64,000 nt of DNA from Melioribacteraceae bacterium. Its GTDB lineage: Bacteria > Bacteroidota > Ignavibacteria > Ignavibacteriales > Melioribacteraceae. The first letter of the stretch is position 1, and every line of letters starts with the position of its first letter. The position numbers and the translations under genes are program-made. The notes below the pieces were generated by a model, which saw nothing but the letters and a program-made list of their open reading frames with translations, had not been told where the DNA came from and did no database searches. The DNA lies in assembly GCA_021739765.1 (NCBI GenBank), contig JAIPBD010000002.1, forward strand, positions 248,001 to 312,000, written 5' to 3'. Below, one piece after another: positions 41,684 to 51,417 of this stretch.

Positions 41684-43195
41684 CTAAACCTCTGATAGAT
41701 TATTAAATAAATTGATTTCACTAAAAGAAAAATCAAATCTTCTTAATTTTAAATCGCGCTGAGTAATGAAATTACCATTAATAGCTACGAAAATCAATGA
41801 ATAAAAGATGTTTTCATTTGGCTCTGTAGCATCTAAGACAATAAGTCCAAGAGCTTTCCCTTGGATAAACTTTTCGCGTGTACTAAGTTCACACACCCAG
41901 ACGAATTTAGGCATTTTTCTCTTTATAAATGCATTTTTTGCGGATTCATTCAATAATTTAGAATTCGCGATATGACTCTTAAATGATCGGCTGGAAGTTA
42001 AAAATATTCTTTTTAGGTACTCGTTATTTACTCCAAAGATGCTTTCATGTTCTAATTCTTCAATAATGAACTTCACAATCCGTCTTGCATTTATAGCATC
42101 AAGATATACTTTATTAAATAAAGGAACTATCATACCAGCAATATGTGTGTTTTTAAATTTTTCGGAATTATAAGACTCCAATGGATTATTGAAATCATAC
42201 AGACTATATGGGGGATGATTATCATCTATTGCGACAAATTTTCTTGCAATATCTGATAAATCAATATAAGAATTTGTTTTGGTTAAAAAACTACACTTCC
42301 CCTTTAAACTCATCACCATTTTATCGCTAATTGATTCTTGACCAATAACAGAAATAGCGTGTGAGATGTACTCATTTTCGATGATAGCAATAAAGGGAAT
42401 TCCAGATAAGATATAATCATAAAATATTTGTCTAAAAAATTCACCATGCTCATATTTCGTATTGGACATATACATTTGGGTTCCAAATCCAAAGCTTTTG
42501 AGAGTAAAAGCGATTTGTGTGGATACTAATCCATGACTTGGAGTTTGTCTCTCATAGCTTTGCGCTGAGAGGCACTTTATAATTTGAGAGGGTAATACTG
42601 GGGAATATTCTTGATAGCGACTGCTAAAATACTCAAGTACATTCCAGAGTGTAATTTCCGCACAACTCGTGGTCTCCTCATCTTGAGATGAATATGGGTA
42701 TGCATCAACTTCGAATTTTACCCCATTAACAGATGCTTGATTTTTACACAATCTAACTTTTGCAGATTCTAACTTGGTCGCAGATGGATTTATTGCAGTT
42801 CGACCAATTAATTTTGGGAATGTCGGTCTGATTACAAAATAACCACAATATTTTTGTTGGATCAACTTGATTGCCTCAGTTTCTCGAAACATACTGTTTT
42901 TAATAGGTATACTAAATAGTGAAACACGTATGCAGTATCTGGAGTATGCGCGATGTTTCGTCGAATAGTATAAGTAATAAGTGTCTCTATAAAATTTATC
43001 AACATAAGGTGCCTCAACATAATAATGCATGTTCGGATTTAAATTATTAAGGAAGTTGTCTAAATAAATATCTGTTTCTGGAGGAACTTCACCAAATACT
43101 TCAAAGATTGCCTTTTTAATCCAATAGACAAGATCGTTGAAATCGCAAATAACCGCACTTATAATTTCTTCTTTTTTTTTATCACTAAGACTCAT
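41684..43195 (-). CDS. Papain/C39-like cysteine protease-like protein in the hsd operon
   Basis: 503 aa, no signal peptide, no membrane segment. The central part (residues 165-330) carries an arrangement typical of papain-fold/C39-like proteins: Cys178 at the start of a helix (TTSCAEITLWNVLEYF), a distal His279 in YISHAISVIGQE and Asp324-Asp325-Asn326 in FVAIDDNHPPY. Residues before it (Y/W-rich, 60-150) and after it (370-500) match nothing I know. It overlaps the upstream exported-protein gene by 4 nt (ATGA) and stands 453 nt downstream of hsdR. Proteolytic activity is inferred from the residue pattern only; a non-enzymatic papain-fold protein is possible. Confidence 0.65.
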   Translation of the reverse strand: MSLSDKKKEEIISAVICDFNDLVYWIKKAIFEVFGEVPPETDIYLDNFLNNLNPNMHYYVEAPYVDKFYRDTYYLYYSTKHRAYSRYCIRVSLFSIPIKNSMFRETEAIKLIQQKYCGYFVIRPTFPKLIGRTAINPSATKLESAKVRLCKNQASVNGVKFEVDAYPYSSQDEETTSCAEITLWNVLEYFSSRYQEYSPVLPSQIIKCLSAQSYERQTPSHGLVSTQIAFTLKSFGFGTQMYMSNTKYEHGEFFRQIFYDYILSGIPFIAIIENEYISHAISVIGQESISDKMVMSLKGKCSFLTKTNSYIDLSDIARKFVAIDDNHPPYSLYDFNNPLESYNSEKFKNTHIAGMIVPLFNKVYLDAINARRIVKFIIEELEHESIFGVNNEYLKRIFLTSSRSFKSHIANSKLLNESAKNAFIKRKMPKFVWVCELSTREKFIQGKALGLIVLDATEPNENIFYSLIFVAINGNFITQRDLKLRRFDFSFSEINLFNNLSEV

Positions 43196-43623
43196 TTTTC
43201 TGCCCCAAAAATCACTCTCATTTGCTCAAGAAATGAATTAAAATCAGCACCCTCAGAATATTCCGGCTTTTGAATTGCAAAATACATTAGAGTGTTTACA
43301 ATTGGGATTTTAAGATTTCGTTTGTCTTCATAGAATTGATCGATTTTTTCTATCACCGAGTTTAGATCTCCAGCTGGAATGCTAATATCATAAATTCTAT
43401 CGAATACTCTTGTAAAACTTTCTAATTCCATCTTTAAAGTTGATCTATAGTTTTTAAGGCCCTCTATATGACCTCTCAAATAGACTGACTTCATTCCATC
43501 TGCTGTAAATTCCTTCCAAGCATATCCATTCATAAAGTCCTTAGTAAAAATGCTCTCGTTTGTCTGTGCTGTGTCGCATTTCGCAAATAATAAAATAAAA
43601 CCGATTAAAAGTAGCTTCTTCAT
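43192..43623 (-). CDS. Small exported protein, unknown
   Basis: 143 aa. A signal sequence (KKLLLIGFILLFAKCDTAQ) directs export; the Cys17 lies after FAK, a poor lipobox, so cleavage after TAQ by signal peptidase I is as likely. The mature part has the pattern NGYAWKEFTADGMKSVYLRGHIEGL, as in a diverse family of small bacterial exported proteins whose helices have a conserved W, Y and G-x-x-x-G. Located 24 nt after hsdR and overlapping the protease-like gene, an odd partner for a restriction system. Confidence 0.7.
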   Translation of the reverse strand: MKKLLLIGFILLFAKCDTAQTNESIFTKDFMNGYAWKEFTADGMKSVYLRGHIEGLKNYRSTLKMELESFTRVFDRIYDISIPAGDLNSVIEKIDQFYEDKRNLKIPIVNTLMYFAIQKPEYSEGADFNSFLEQMRVIFGAEK

Positions 43624-43647
43624 ATGTGCCTCAGTTGATGGAGTTGA

Positions 43648-46600
43648 TCAGTTGTTAGGTATATTTTCCATATAATCATCACAAAGTTTTTCAACTAAAT
43701 CTTCTGTTTCTTTGAAGAAATAATCTCCTACTTTTTGTCGATTTAGGGCTCTGTACCTTCTATATATTTTTCCAAAATCATCATAAATTTCATTTTCATT
43801 TACATGAGATTTAATCTTTACTATTAATCGTTCACCTTCTGGAGTTGTTGTCACATAATCAAAGAAGTCAATAATTTTATTCTCGAATTCTTTTATTAAT
43901 TCTCCGGTCTTTGCTTCTTGTTCATTTCGTGCAGCAATTACGGCTAAGACATCAAATAAACCGCCTTGATATAATTCCTTTCCTTCAGCGACTTTTATTT
44001 CTTTGGGTGGGATGGGTGGGCGGTATTCGGGTTCTACTTCAATTATACCAATCTGATTATCAAAGTAAACTTCGATTGGATCCTTGATCTCTCCGGGTCG
44101 ATGGAGCATGTTATAAATTGTATTGAATTTCTTCCAAAAGAATAGAAAACTTCCATCTCGATATTTATCTTCAATTTCAATTACATATTCAATCCGGTTT
44201 AGGATTGTAAAGTATTGAGCTGCTTTTGCTTTTGTATCGGCTGTCTGTTTTGGATTCGCACCAATATATTTTTCCAAACTATTCTGAAAATCAAGATAGC
44301 ACTCAGCATTATCCTTCTTTTCTGCATCGCGATAAATATCTATAAAAATATCGAAGTATTTTTTATACGGCTCACATTTTTTCAAATGAGTCAGTAATAA
44401 TTCCAAAACTTTTTTATCGGCGAATGGATCAAAATCACTTACGACAACATCTGAAAAATGTTCGAAGGCATCTTTAATATTTTGAACGTTTACATTGTCG
44501 TATGAAAAGTCAACAATCTTACAATCGTTTTTATATTTCGCAGTTCGGTTAACTCTGGAAATAGTTTGAATTGCACTTATTCCCCTAATCTCTTTATCAA
44601 GAAACAATGTGTGCAAACGTCTTTCATCAAATCCGGTTTGTAACTTAGCAACGACAATTATTAATCCGTTTTTCTTTAATTGAAAACTTTCCAAAACTTT
44701 GGATTCTTTCATTCCTTCATTTAGTCGTGATGCGCTTTGTTCATCTTGATTGCTTGAATAAACTATGTGAATCGGTGCATCTGCATATTTTTCATACTTG
44801 GAATCTTTCACTAACTCATTAAAATATTTTGTAATTGCTTCTTTATATGCAATTGCTGATTTGATCGAATAAACAGCAAGCATCGCTTTCCCGTAGCCAC
44901 GTATTTGTCTGTAAACATCCTTCACGAGCAAATCTGCGACATATTTAGCTATGGCATTTATTCGATCCCGATTCTCATAAATTTGCTTTTTCTGAGCATC
45001 TTTATATTCTTGTTCCGAAAGACCTTCAAGCTTGTTTGTTGGAAGATCAAACAACATTCTTGATGCAACCGGAACAATATTTTTTAATGGGTTTAGAATA
45101 AAACCATCTTCAATAGCTTCGGTCATTGTATAAGAATCGAAGGGTCGCCATAGTTTTTCGCTTTCTGCGTAACCGCTAAATTCACCAAATCTCGCTAAAG
45201 AATGATCATCGGGCGTAGCTGTAAAACCAATTATAAGATTTTTCTTTTTTTGAAGATTACTGTATTCCGGTGAATCGAAAGGTGCTTGTAATTCATCAAA
45301 AATTGAGATCATTTCTTCATGCTGATCACCACTATTTGAACGGTGGATTTCATCAATAAGAAAAACGATTCGCATTTTGGATAGCTTCTTAAGAATGGTT
45401 TTATCCATCATTTCTTTAACGGCACCAAACTTTTGAAGATTTACAATTACCAATCTTACATCTGATGAAAGAGCATTTTTGAATGTGCTTTTATTTGTGG
45501 CTTCGAGGAACATTTTCTTATCAATGTTCATGTTCATCATTAGAGAATCGATTTGTCCTCTGAGTTGTAAACGGTCAACCACGATCATAATTTTATCGTA
45601 AACAAATTCACCGTTTCGCATTAAATCTTTTAGTTGCAAAGCAGACCAACCAATTATATTGGACTTCCCAAATCCGGCTGCATATTGCATTAAAAGAGAA
45701 TAAACATTTTTGTTGTTTGAGTAGGATTTTCGTTTGTCGAGAAGTTCTTTTTTCTTTGCTTCACTTACTCCGGTAAGCTGTTTTTCGAGAAGCTTTTCGA
45801 AATAATCCGGTTCCGATTCGTGTTCTAAAAACTCATCAATTTTGGTTAGAATTTTATCTGTTCCGAATTTTTGTTTCGGTCTTGGTGAAATTAATCTTCC
45901 GGCTTCGCTTTTTAATTCTTTGATTCCATCGGAATAAGTCACTTCCCTTTCGATAAAATTATAATAAAGGATCTCTTTTTCGAGATAGTATTTTCCATAA
46001 TGAGCAGAAAAAATTTCCTTTATTTTTTCTTTTTTGTCGGCATCCGGTTTTAACAAAGGATATGGTTTGAATGATTTTGATATTTTCTGTTCAATTCTTT
46101 CTCTATCAAATTTCTTTTCTCTGCAAGTTTCAAGCATTTCATCAAAATATTCTGTGATATTTCTTATTACAAAAGTCTCTGAAATATCTGTTGTTGTTAT
46201 ATGAATGGCTTTTTCAAATATTTTAAGGAAGTCTTTCCGATAGGATTGTTTCTCATTTTCACTAAGCATCGAATTATTATCAATATTTTGATAATAGGAA
46301 CTAACCGCTTCGAAGTAATCTTTAATTACTTTTCCTCTGCCGTTTTTACTCGCTGTTTGGTTTGTGTAGTTCGATTTTAATTCGCTGTAACCTAAATAAA
46401 TTCCATTTATGAAAAGCACTACATCAGGGCGGAATGAAAATATTTGTGTTCCTTGATAATCATATTTGTAGGGCAATTCTTGAACAACTGAAAATATATT
46501 TTCAACAAATAAATTGTTTCCGTGAATTACACTGTCGCTTGTGTAAAAAAGATTTAGTTTTACTCCGTTTAGTGTTATCGATTTATTGGCATTTAGAAAT

Positions 46601-46860
46601 AATGCCATATTCCTACTGCTCGAAATTCTTTCTTGAATTAATTCAATTAGGTCTTTAAGTAATTGGTTTTCGTTTCCACGATACTTTTTAATTAAAATTT
46701 CGTATGGTTTTTTGTTCAGTGTCGTTTCGTATATAAAGGAAAGAAGGTCTTCTTCTATGATAAGTGAATTTGTTATCGTATTAGCTTTCACTTCTTTGTA
46801 ACCCAACCCATCTCTAAAAAATGGAATTAGGAATTTATCTTGAAGGTGAAGTTCGTTCAT
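43648..46860 (-). CDS. hsdR: Type I restriction enzyme, R subunit
   Basis: 1070 aa. The nuclease motif is Asp146...Glu160-x-Lys162 in FRPDVVLFINGIYLGYSELK, preceded by the HsdR_N domain. The helicase core has Walker A AAGFGKSN (Lys399, an AxGFGKS form), the DEIH box at 503-506 (FLIDEIHRS), FTATPDD and the second-domain motif QTISRVNRT. It cuts unmethylated DNA far from the recognition site after ATP-driven translocation. Its ATG shares one base with the hsdS stop (TAATG), so the subunits are coupled. Confidence 0.96.
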   Translation of the reverse strand: MNELHLQDKFLIPFFRDGLGYKEVKANTITNSLIIEEDLLSFIYETTLNKKPYEILIKKYRGNENQLLKDLIELIQERISSSRNMALFLNANKSITLNGVKLNLFYTSDSVIHGNNLFVENIFSVVQELPYKYDYQGTQIFSFRPDVVLFINGIYLGYSELKSNYTNQTASKNGRGKVIKDYFEAVSSYYQNIDNNSMLSENEKQSYRKDFLKIFEKAIHITTTDISETFVIRNITEYFDEMLETCREKKFDRERIEQKISKSFKPYPLLKPDADKKEKIKEIFSAHYGKYYLEKEILYYNFIEREVTYSDGIKELKSEAGRLISPRPKQKFGTDKILTKIDEFLEHESEPDYFEKLLEKQLTGVSEAKKKELLDKRKSYSNNKNVYSLLMQYAAGFGKSNIIGWSALQLKDLMRNGEFVYDKIMIVVDRLQLRGQIDSLMMNMNIDKKMFLEATNKSTFKNALSSDVRLVIVNLQKFGAVKEMMDKTILKKLSKMRIVFLIDEIHRSNSGDQHEEMISIFDELQAPFDSPEYSNLQKKKNLIIGFTATPDDHSLARFGEFSGYAESEKLWRPFDSYTMTEAIEDGFILNPLKNIVPVASRMLFDLPTNKLEGLSEQEYKDAQKKQIYENRDRINAIAKYVADLLVKDVYRQIRGYGKAMLAVYSIKSAIAYKEAITKYFNELVKDSKYEKYADAPIHIVYSSNQDEQSASRLNEGMKESKVLESFQLKKNGLIIVVAKLQTGFDERRLHTLFLDKEIRGISAIQTISRVNRTAKYKNDCKIVDFSYDNVNVQNIKDAFEHFSDVVVSDFDPFADKKVLELLLTHLKKCEPYKKYFDIFIDIYRDAEKKDNAECYLDFQNSLEKYIGANPKQTADTKAKAAQYFTILNRIEYVIEIEDKYRDGSFLFFWKKFNTIYNMLHRPGEIKDPIEVYFDNQIGIIEVEPEYRPPIPPKEIKVAEGKELYQGGLFDVLAVIAARNEQEAKTGELIKEFENKIIDFFDYVTTTPEGERLIVKIKSHVNENEIYDDFGKIYRRYRALNRQKVGDYFFKETEDLVEKLCDDYMENIPNN

Positions 46861-48146
46861 TAATCTTCCTTTGTGTAAACCTTTATTTTACCGGTAACTA
46901 CATCATTAATTAGGGTTTTGCGGAGTTCTTGCAATTTTTCTATTTGGGTATTTATTGTATCAATTATAACATTTATTTGATGTGTTTTTTGTTTGAGATA
47001 TTTCACGATTTGTTTTTGTTCATTTAAAGCGGGAACACCATAAACATTGTTTAATAATACTGACGGAGTAAAATGCGGAATAGTTGTTCCATTTGAAAAA
47101 TCCTTAAATACTTTTTCTAAAGATTTCAACATAAAATAAAGGAATGAATTAGATATCATTTTATTTTCATTTACAACTGCCATCGTTGAAGAAATATAGC
47201 CTTCTTTGGAAAGTATAATTTCACCAGCGTTTGCACCATCCCAAAGAACTAAAACTTTATTTGCATCAATTTTCACAAGATTGATATCTGGTTCAACAAA
47301 GACAGATTTTGTTTGTTTTCCTCTCAAATATTCCATAGATAAATACGGCAAGAAGCTGTTATCAGCAGAAAATTCGCTTGGTGTCTTTCCCTTCTGAAAC
47401 GTAACAAATTCTTTACCTCGTTTCACTTCCCAATGCTCCGGCACTTTCCCAATCCATTCAACTCCGATCTCTTTTAGTTTTACCGTTTTATCAAGACCAC
47501 GTGTAACAGTTTCGTTTATTAGGGATTGTTTAAGCTCCTTGTATTTTTCAGCTTTTTGTGTGAGTAGGTTTATCTTTTTATCAATGAGTGAAGTTTTTTC
47601 ATCAAGGTAGTTTGCTATTGCGGTTTGTTCGGGGAGAGGTGGAGAATATCTAAGGAGAGTATTCAATCTCTCCAAGTTCAAATTGTCTTGTGTACTTGTA
47701 ACTTTCACTCTATCTAATTCTGGTTTTGTCGCATAAAAAAGATAAAAAAGAAAATTCACATCTGATTTAATGGGAGTAAACCCAACAATGCTATCGGGAA
47801 CGTAAGTATCAAAGTTTACAATGGCGACATCACCAATATTTGCCGCGATTGCCATTAAAAGTGTACCGTTCTTAAATTCTTTGCTGACTTTTATTCCTTT
47901 TTCAGAGAGCGTTTGTCGGAATTGAGTTATAAATTTTATTGCTCTTGCAACCTCACCAGTTTGGATAAAAGGATAATTTCCTCCATACATTTGCGGATCA
48001 TTTCTTGGTCTATGTGTAAACTTACCACGCTCAAGGATGGCCAAATTTTTAATCCGTACTTCAGCCCAATGGGAAGGGACAGTATTTAATCCTTTAATAC
48101 GGCTATCTTTATATTGATTGTATTTAGTCAAATTAATTTTTTTCAC
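46860..48146 (-). CDS. hsdS: Type I restriction-modification specificity subunit
   Basis: 428 aa with the two target-recognition domains and their conserved helices: WAEVRIKNLAILERGK at the start of TRD1, LPEQTAIANYLDEKTSLIDKKI as the first spacer, WEVKRGKEFVTFQKGK for TRD2 and LNEQKQIVKYLKQKTHQINVII for the second spacer. The two halves follow one pattern, as expected for a bipartite recognition sequence. The overlap with hsdM is 4 nt. Confidence 0.95.
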   Translation of the reverse strand: MKKINLTKYNQYKDSRIKGLNTVPSHWAEVRIKNLAILERGKFTHRPRNDPQMYGGNYPFIQTGEVARAIKFITQFRQTLSEKGIKVSKEFKNGTLLMAIAANIGDVAIVNFDTYVPDSIVGFTPIKSDVNFLFYLFYATKPELDRVKVTSTQDNLNLERLNTLLRYSPPLPEQTAIANYLDEKTSLIDKKINLLTQKAEKYKELKQSLINETVTRGLDKTVKLKEIGVEWIGKVPEHWEVKRGKEFVTFQKGKTPSEFSADNSFLPYLSMEYLRGKQTKSVFVEPDINLVKIDANKVLVLWDGANAGEIILSKEGYISSTMAVVNENKMISNSFLYFMLKSLEKVFKDFSNGTTIPHFTPSVLLNNVYGVPALNEQKQIVKYLKQKTHQINVIIDTINTQIEKLQELRKTLINDVVTGKIKVYTKED

Positions 48147-50242
48147 AATTCTAATTCTTCTTCAAGAGTTTGAAGCTGCTGAGCAATGTTAGACAAATCT
48201 TCGAGGATTTCGACCATAGGACGAAGTTTTTTTGGTATATAAAAAACCTTATTAAAGTTAATTTCAACTCCTATAACATTTTCCAAATATTCAAATGGTT
48301 TAGTGATGTACTTAGCCATAAAATTTTCAATTTCTTTTTGGTTGGCTACTTCATCTTTGTGAAATGGTATAATTTCATAATCTTTTTGGTAATCGGGAGT
48401 TAGTTCTACCGTAATTTCAATTTTTTCCGGTTGGGTTTTACTTTTTTTCTTGTATGCAGCTTTCACCAATATTTTTCCGCATCCCGCTTCGACGTTGCTC
48501 AGCGCAGGCACTTCGGCGTTGCTCAGCGCAGGCGCTTCGACAAGCTCGGCGGAGGAAGATAAGGGCTTTATGATTATTGTTTCTTTGTCGTTGTCAAAAG
48601 AGTATTCAGCATCTTCGGTAGTGATTACCAAAGGTTGTTCTTTGTAATCCAAACTTGAGATAAATGGTTTTAAATCATCTTCATAATATTGTAATAAGGA
48701 TTTGTATTTATTTTTATCATATTCTGTAATCGTAAAGTCGTTTAGTTCCCTCTCACCGTTGGAAAGTTTTACGGGTTCAAGTTTTGTACTCTTTTTACCT
48801 TTTTCTAACCGGCTTTCGTAGGTTCTTCCAGCTTCATCAATATTGGTAAGCATAATCGCTTGTTTGTTGAAATAAAAATATTCTTTATCAAAAACTTTAG
48901 CGTAATCTTTATCCTTAAACTCTGCAAGTGTATTTACTATTTCTAATCTGCTTTCTTCATCAACTTCTTTCCGTTTAGAACCTTTACTTTTTTTGAGTGG
49001 TTTGAATTTATCACCGGCGTTAATAAGCATCAGTTTATCTTTTCGATCATCAGATTTATTCTTATTCAGCACCCACAGATAAGTATAAATTCCGGTATTA
49101 AAAAATTCATCGGTTGGCAATTGAATAATTGCTTCAACATAATCTTTATCAAGCATCCATTTACGAATATTACTTTCAGAAGATCCGGCATCACCACTAA
49201 AAAGAGTTGAACCGTTATGAACAACTACTCCCACTCCAACGGAATCGAGCTTAGCGATAAGGTGTTGCATAAATAGTAGCTGACCATCGGAAATTGAAGG
49301 AAGGTAGTTAAAGCGCCCGGTTTTATCGTTTTGAATGTCTTTTTGATATCCTTTCCAACTTACACCATAAGGTGGATTGGCTACAACTACGTCAAATTCT
49401 TCGTTATAGAATTTGTCTTCAACAAGCGTGTTTCCGTGTTCAATTTTTGAATCTTCTCTGAAACGGCTTTCAATTTTTGCAAGTGCGTAAAGAGTATCGT
49501 TCCAATCTTGCCCAAAAGTTTGAGTATAACGGTTAAACTTTTCGTTTATCCGGTCTTCAACACCAAAGAGCATATTTCCACCACCACAAGTACAATCGTA
49601 TATTTTAAGCAGTTTATCTGATTCTTCAATCTTTGAAGCGATGATTTCTGATATTAGAGCAATAATATCATCCGGTGTATATTGCTCTCCGGCGGTTTCT
49701 GCTGAAATATCCGCCCATTTTCTTTTAATGTGTTCTTCGAGAGTTGTAATTTCAGAGTTGTTGAAGGGTTTTAGATCAATCTCCGCCCAAAGTTTTGTGT
49801 AACCGTAGAGGACTTTTTTGGAGTTTAGTTTTGCTATTATTCCTTTAATATCAAGGAATTTTTCTCCATCATTGGAATCAACTCCAAGAAGGTCTTTTGT
49901 TTCACCATCAAATCCATTTAAGTAGGCATTAAAATCAATATCAAATGATTTATCATTTTTGCAAATATCCAAAAGTGACTTTTCATGTTCAAAAATAAAT
50001 ATATTATATCCTTGCCCTTTATCAGTGATCAAGCTGTATTTATCATCCGAGTCCATGTTTTTTAATTCATTTTCACCAACATCGATCTTTAGATTATCGA
50101 ACATTCGTACTAATCGTGATTCGATTAGCATTAACGCAAAAAAGGGCATCATATAAGATGGCCATTCGGATTCTTTTATTCCGCTTCCTCTCAATAAATC
50201 GGCTGTAGCCCAAATTTTAGATTCGTATTGAAGGATATCCAT
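48143..50242 (-). CDS. hsdM: Type I DNA adenine methyltransferase subunit with palindromic-repeat insert
   Basis: 699 aa. HsdM N-domain, SAM-binding GGGNMLFGVEDR near residue 220 and the catalytic NPPY at 289-292 (VVANPPYGVSW). Together with HsdS it methylates adenine in the recognition sequence. At about residues 562-586 the protein has a foreign Ala/Glu/Val-rich stretch (SSAELVEAPALSNAEV and onward) encoded by three short palindromic repeats at 48485-48555; it lies between the catalytic core and the C-terminal helical tail. Otherwise normal; probably still active. Confidence 0.95.
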   Translation of the reverse strand: MDILQYESKIWATADLLRGSGIKESEWPSYMMPFFALMLIESRLVRMFDNLKIDVGENELKNMDSDDKYSLITDKGQGYNIFIFEHEKSLLDICKNDKSFDIDFNAYLNGFDGETKDLLGVDSNDGEKFLDIKGIIAKLNSKKVLYGYTKLWAEIDLKPFNNSEITTLEEHIKRKWADISAETAGEQYTPDDIIALISEIIASKIEESDKLLKIYDCTCGGGNMLFGVEDRINEKFNRYTQTFGQDWNDTLYALAKIESRFREDSKIEHGNTLVEDKFYNEEFDVVVANPPYGVSWKGYQKDIQNDKTGRFNYLPSISDGQLLFMQHLIAKLDSVGVGVVVHNGSTLFSGDAGSSESNIRKWMLDKDYVEAIIQLPTDEFFNTGIYTYLWVLNKNKSDDRKDKLMLINAGDKFKPLKKSKGSKRKEVDEESRLEIVNTLAEFKDKDYAKVFDKEYFYFNKQAIMLTNIDEAGRTYESRLEKGKKSTKLEPVKLSNGERELNDFTITEYDKNKYKSLLQYYEDDLKPFISSLDYKEQPLVITTEDAEYSFDNDKETIIIKPLSSSAELVEAPALSNAEVPALSNVEAGCGKILVKAAYKKKSKTQPEKIEITVELTPDYQKDYEIIPFHKDEVANQKEIENFMAKYITKPFEYLENVIGVEINFNKVFYIPKKLRPMVEILEDLSNIAQQLQTLEEELEL
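48485..48555. repeat. Three tandem palindromic repeats inserted in-frame in hsdM
   Basis: Units of 24, 24 and 23 nt (48485-48508, 48509-48532, 48533-48555), each of the form CNCTTCG...CTC(A/G)GCG.AGG. Unit 3 contains TCGACAAGCTC (48537-48547), identical to the loop core of the palindromes at 10371-10435. The first two have a diverged core with GTTGCTC. They keep the reading frame open. Confidence 0.85.
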
Positions 50243-50287
50243 TAGAAAGTTACTCCCAAGAGAAAAGAATTGTTAGATTTGACAATG

Positions 50288-50369
50288 AATTTGTTATATC
50301 GTGGTTTAATAGGATTTAGTTCTATTTTTATTATTAATTAGTTTAATTGAAAAATAGTTATAACAAATT
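50288..50369. promoter_or_regulatory. Inverted repeat in the divergent hsdM / HTH-gene region
   Basis: Perfect 11-bp arms AATTTGTTATA (50288-50298) and TATAACAAATT (50359-50369), 60 bases apart, in the 189-nt region between hsdM (minus) and the 261-aa gene (plus). A possible operator pair. On the minus strand a TAATTTTG sequence at 50408-50415 fits the Bacteroidota -7 element for hsdM. Confidence 0.45.
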
Positions 50370-50431
50370 AAATCTACAAACTGTTGATGTGACTAACTTT
50401 AAGCACCCAAAATTAATTTATCGGTGAAGTT

Positions 50432-51217
50432 GTGGCAAAAAAGAAAAAAGATAGAGATTCGACAAATATTAGTATTCACATTGCGGAAAGTGGAGCAGAA
50501 AAAAAGATTAATGTTCTTACAAGAAGTCAATCAGACTTCAAGATTAATGAATTGGGGACTTCAAGTAATAAGTTCGTTTTTATTAATCCGACAGGAGCGA
50601 CTCTCTTGCAACATCCAGAAATACTTAAAATTGTTGAAGACAAAATTGATGAATTTATGAAAAATTGGCAATCTTCCGTTAAGAATGAAATAGGAAAAAT
50701 GAGGGAAATTTCGAAATTCTTTGTGCTGACGTATTTGGATTACCGCATTTTGAGTGACGATAAACTTCGGAAAAAATATACTGAGAAAGACGATATAATG
50801 AATGAATTAATTGAGGAAGTAGAATTAATTATTGAAGAGTTTTTCGAATTACCGGAAATAATGATTGATTCGTTTCGAATGAAGGAGGAGGATTGGAAAA
50901 ATAGAATCATTGACATTGAAATGAATTATGTAAGAAGACTTTTAACTCCAGAAAGAGCCAAGCTATACAAAAAAATAGCACGACTTATAGTAGTTATTAC
51001 AAATGACTTTTATCGCGGTTATGGTGCACAAGGTTTAGCATGTAAAATTATGGGAACTGATCCAAAAACATTTTCAAAGTGGAAGACGTCGACTTTAGAG
51101 CACAGCGAAGTCATGTATAATTTGCCAATTTTTGAAAAATTTCAAGAAAACATTTCAGGTTCGGAACGAGAAGAATTGAAAGAATTAGTTAAAAAACATC
51201 TTGAAAAGGGCATTTAG
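50432..51217 (+). CDS. Island protein with C-terminal HTH-like segment
   Basis: 261 aa, start GTG, lysine-rich N-terminus. Mostly helical and acidic in the middle (residues 100-165); residues 190-225 (YGAQGLACKIMGTDPKTFSKWKTS) look like a helix-turn-helix. No family recognised. It is divergent from hsdM, the place where a controller of the restriction system would sit, but a role in that system is inferred from context only. Confidence 0.6.
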   Translation: MAKKKKDRDSTNISIHIAESGAEKKINVLTRSQSDFKINELGTSSNKFVFINPTGATLLQHPEILKIVEDKIDEFMKNWQSSVKNEIGKMREISKFFVLTYLDYRILSDDKLRKKYTEKDDIMNELIEEVELIIEEFFELPEIMIDSFRMKEEDWKNRIIDIEMNYVRRLLTPERAKLYKKIARLIVVITNDFYRGYGAQGLACKIMGTDPKTFSKWKTSTLEHSEVMYNLPIFEKFQENISGSEREELKELVKKHLEKGI

Positions 51218-51417
51218 AAACAATTAGTTTTATTGTTATCCTACTTCCAAAAACTCGACAGCCAATCCTACCTCTTGAAGTGTGTTGAGTAACCACTAAA
51301 CAATATAGAAATTCGCACTACATTTTTAACAATATGTAGAGCGATATTATCAACAACTCAAATTTAGAATCTAATCTGCAAGGCGATTTAGGAATCGTAT
51401 TTTCGCAACTTGCTCAG

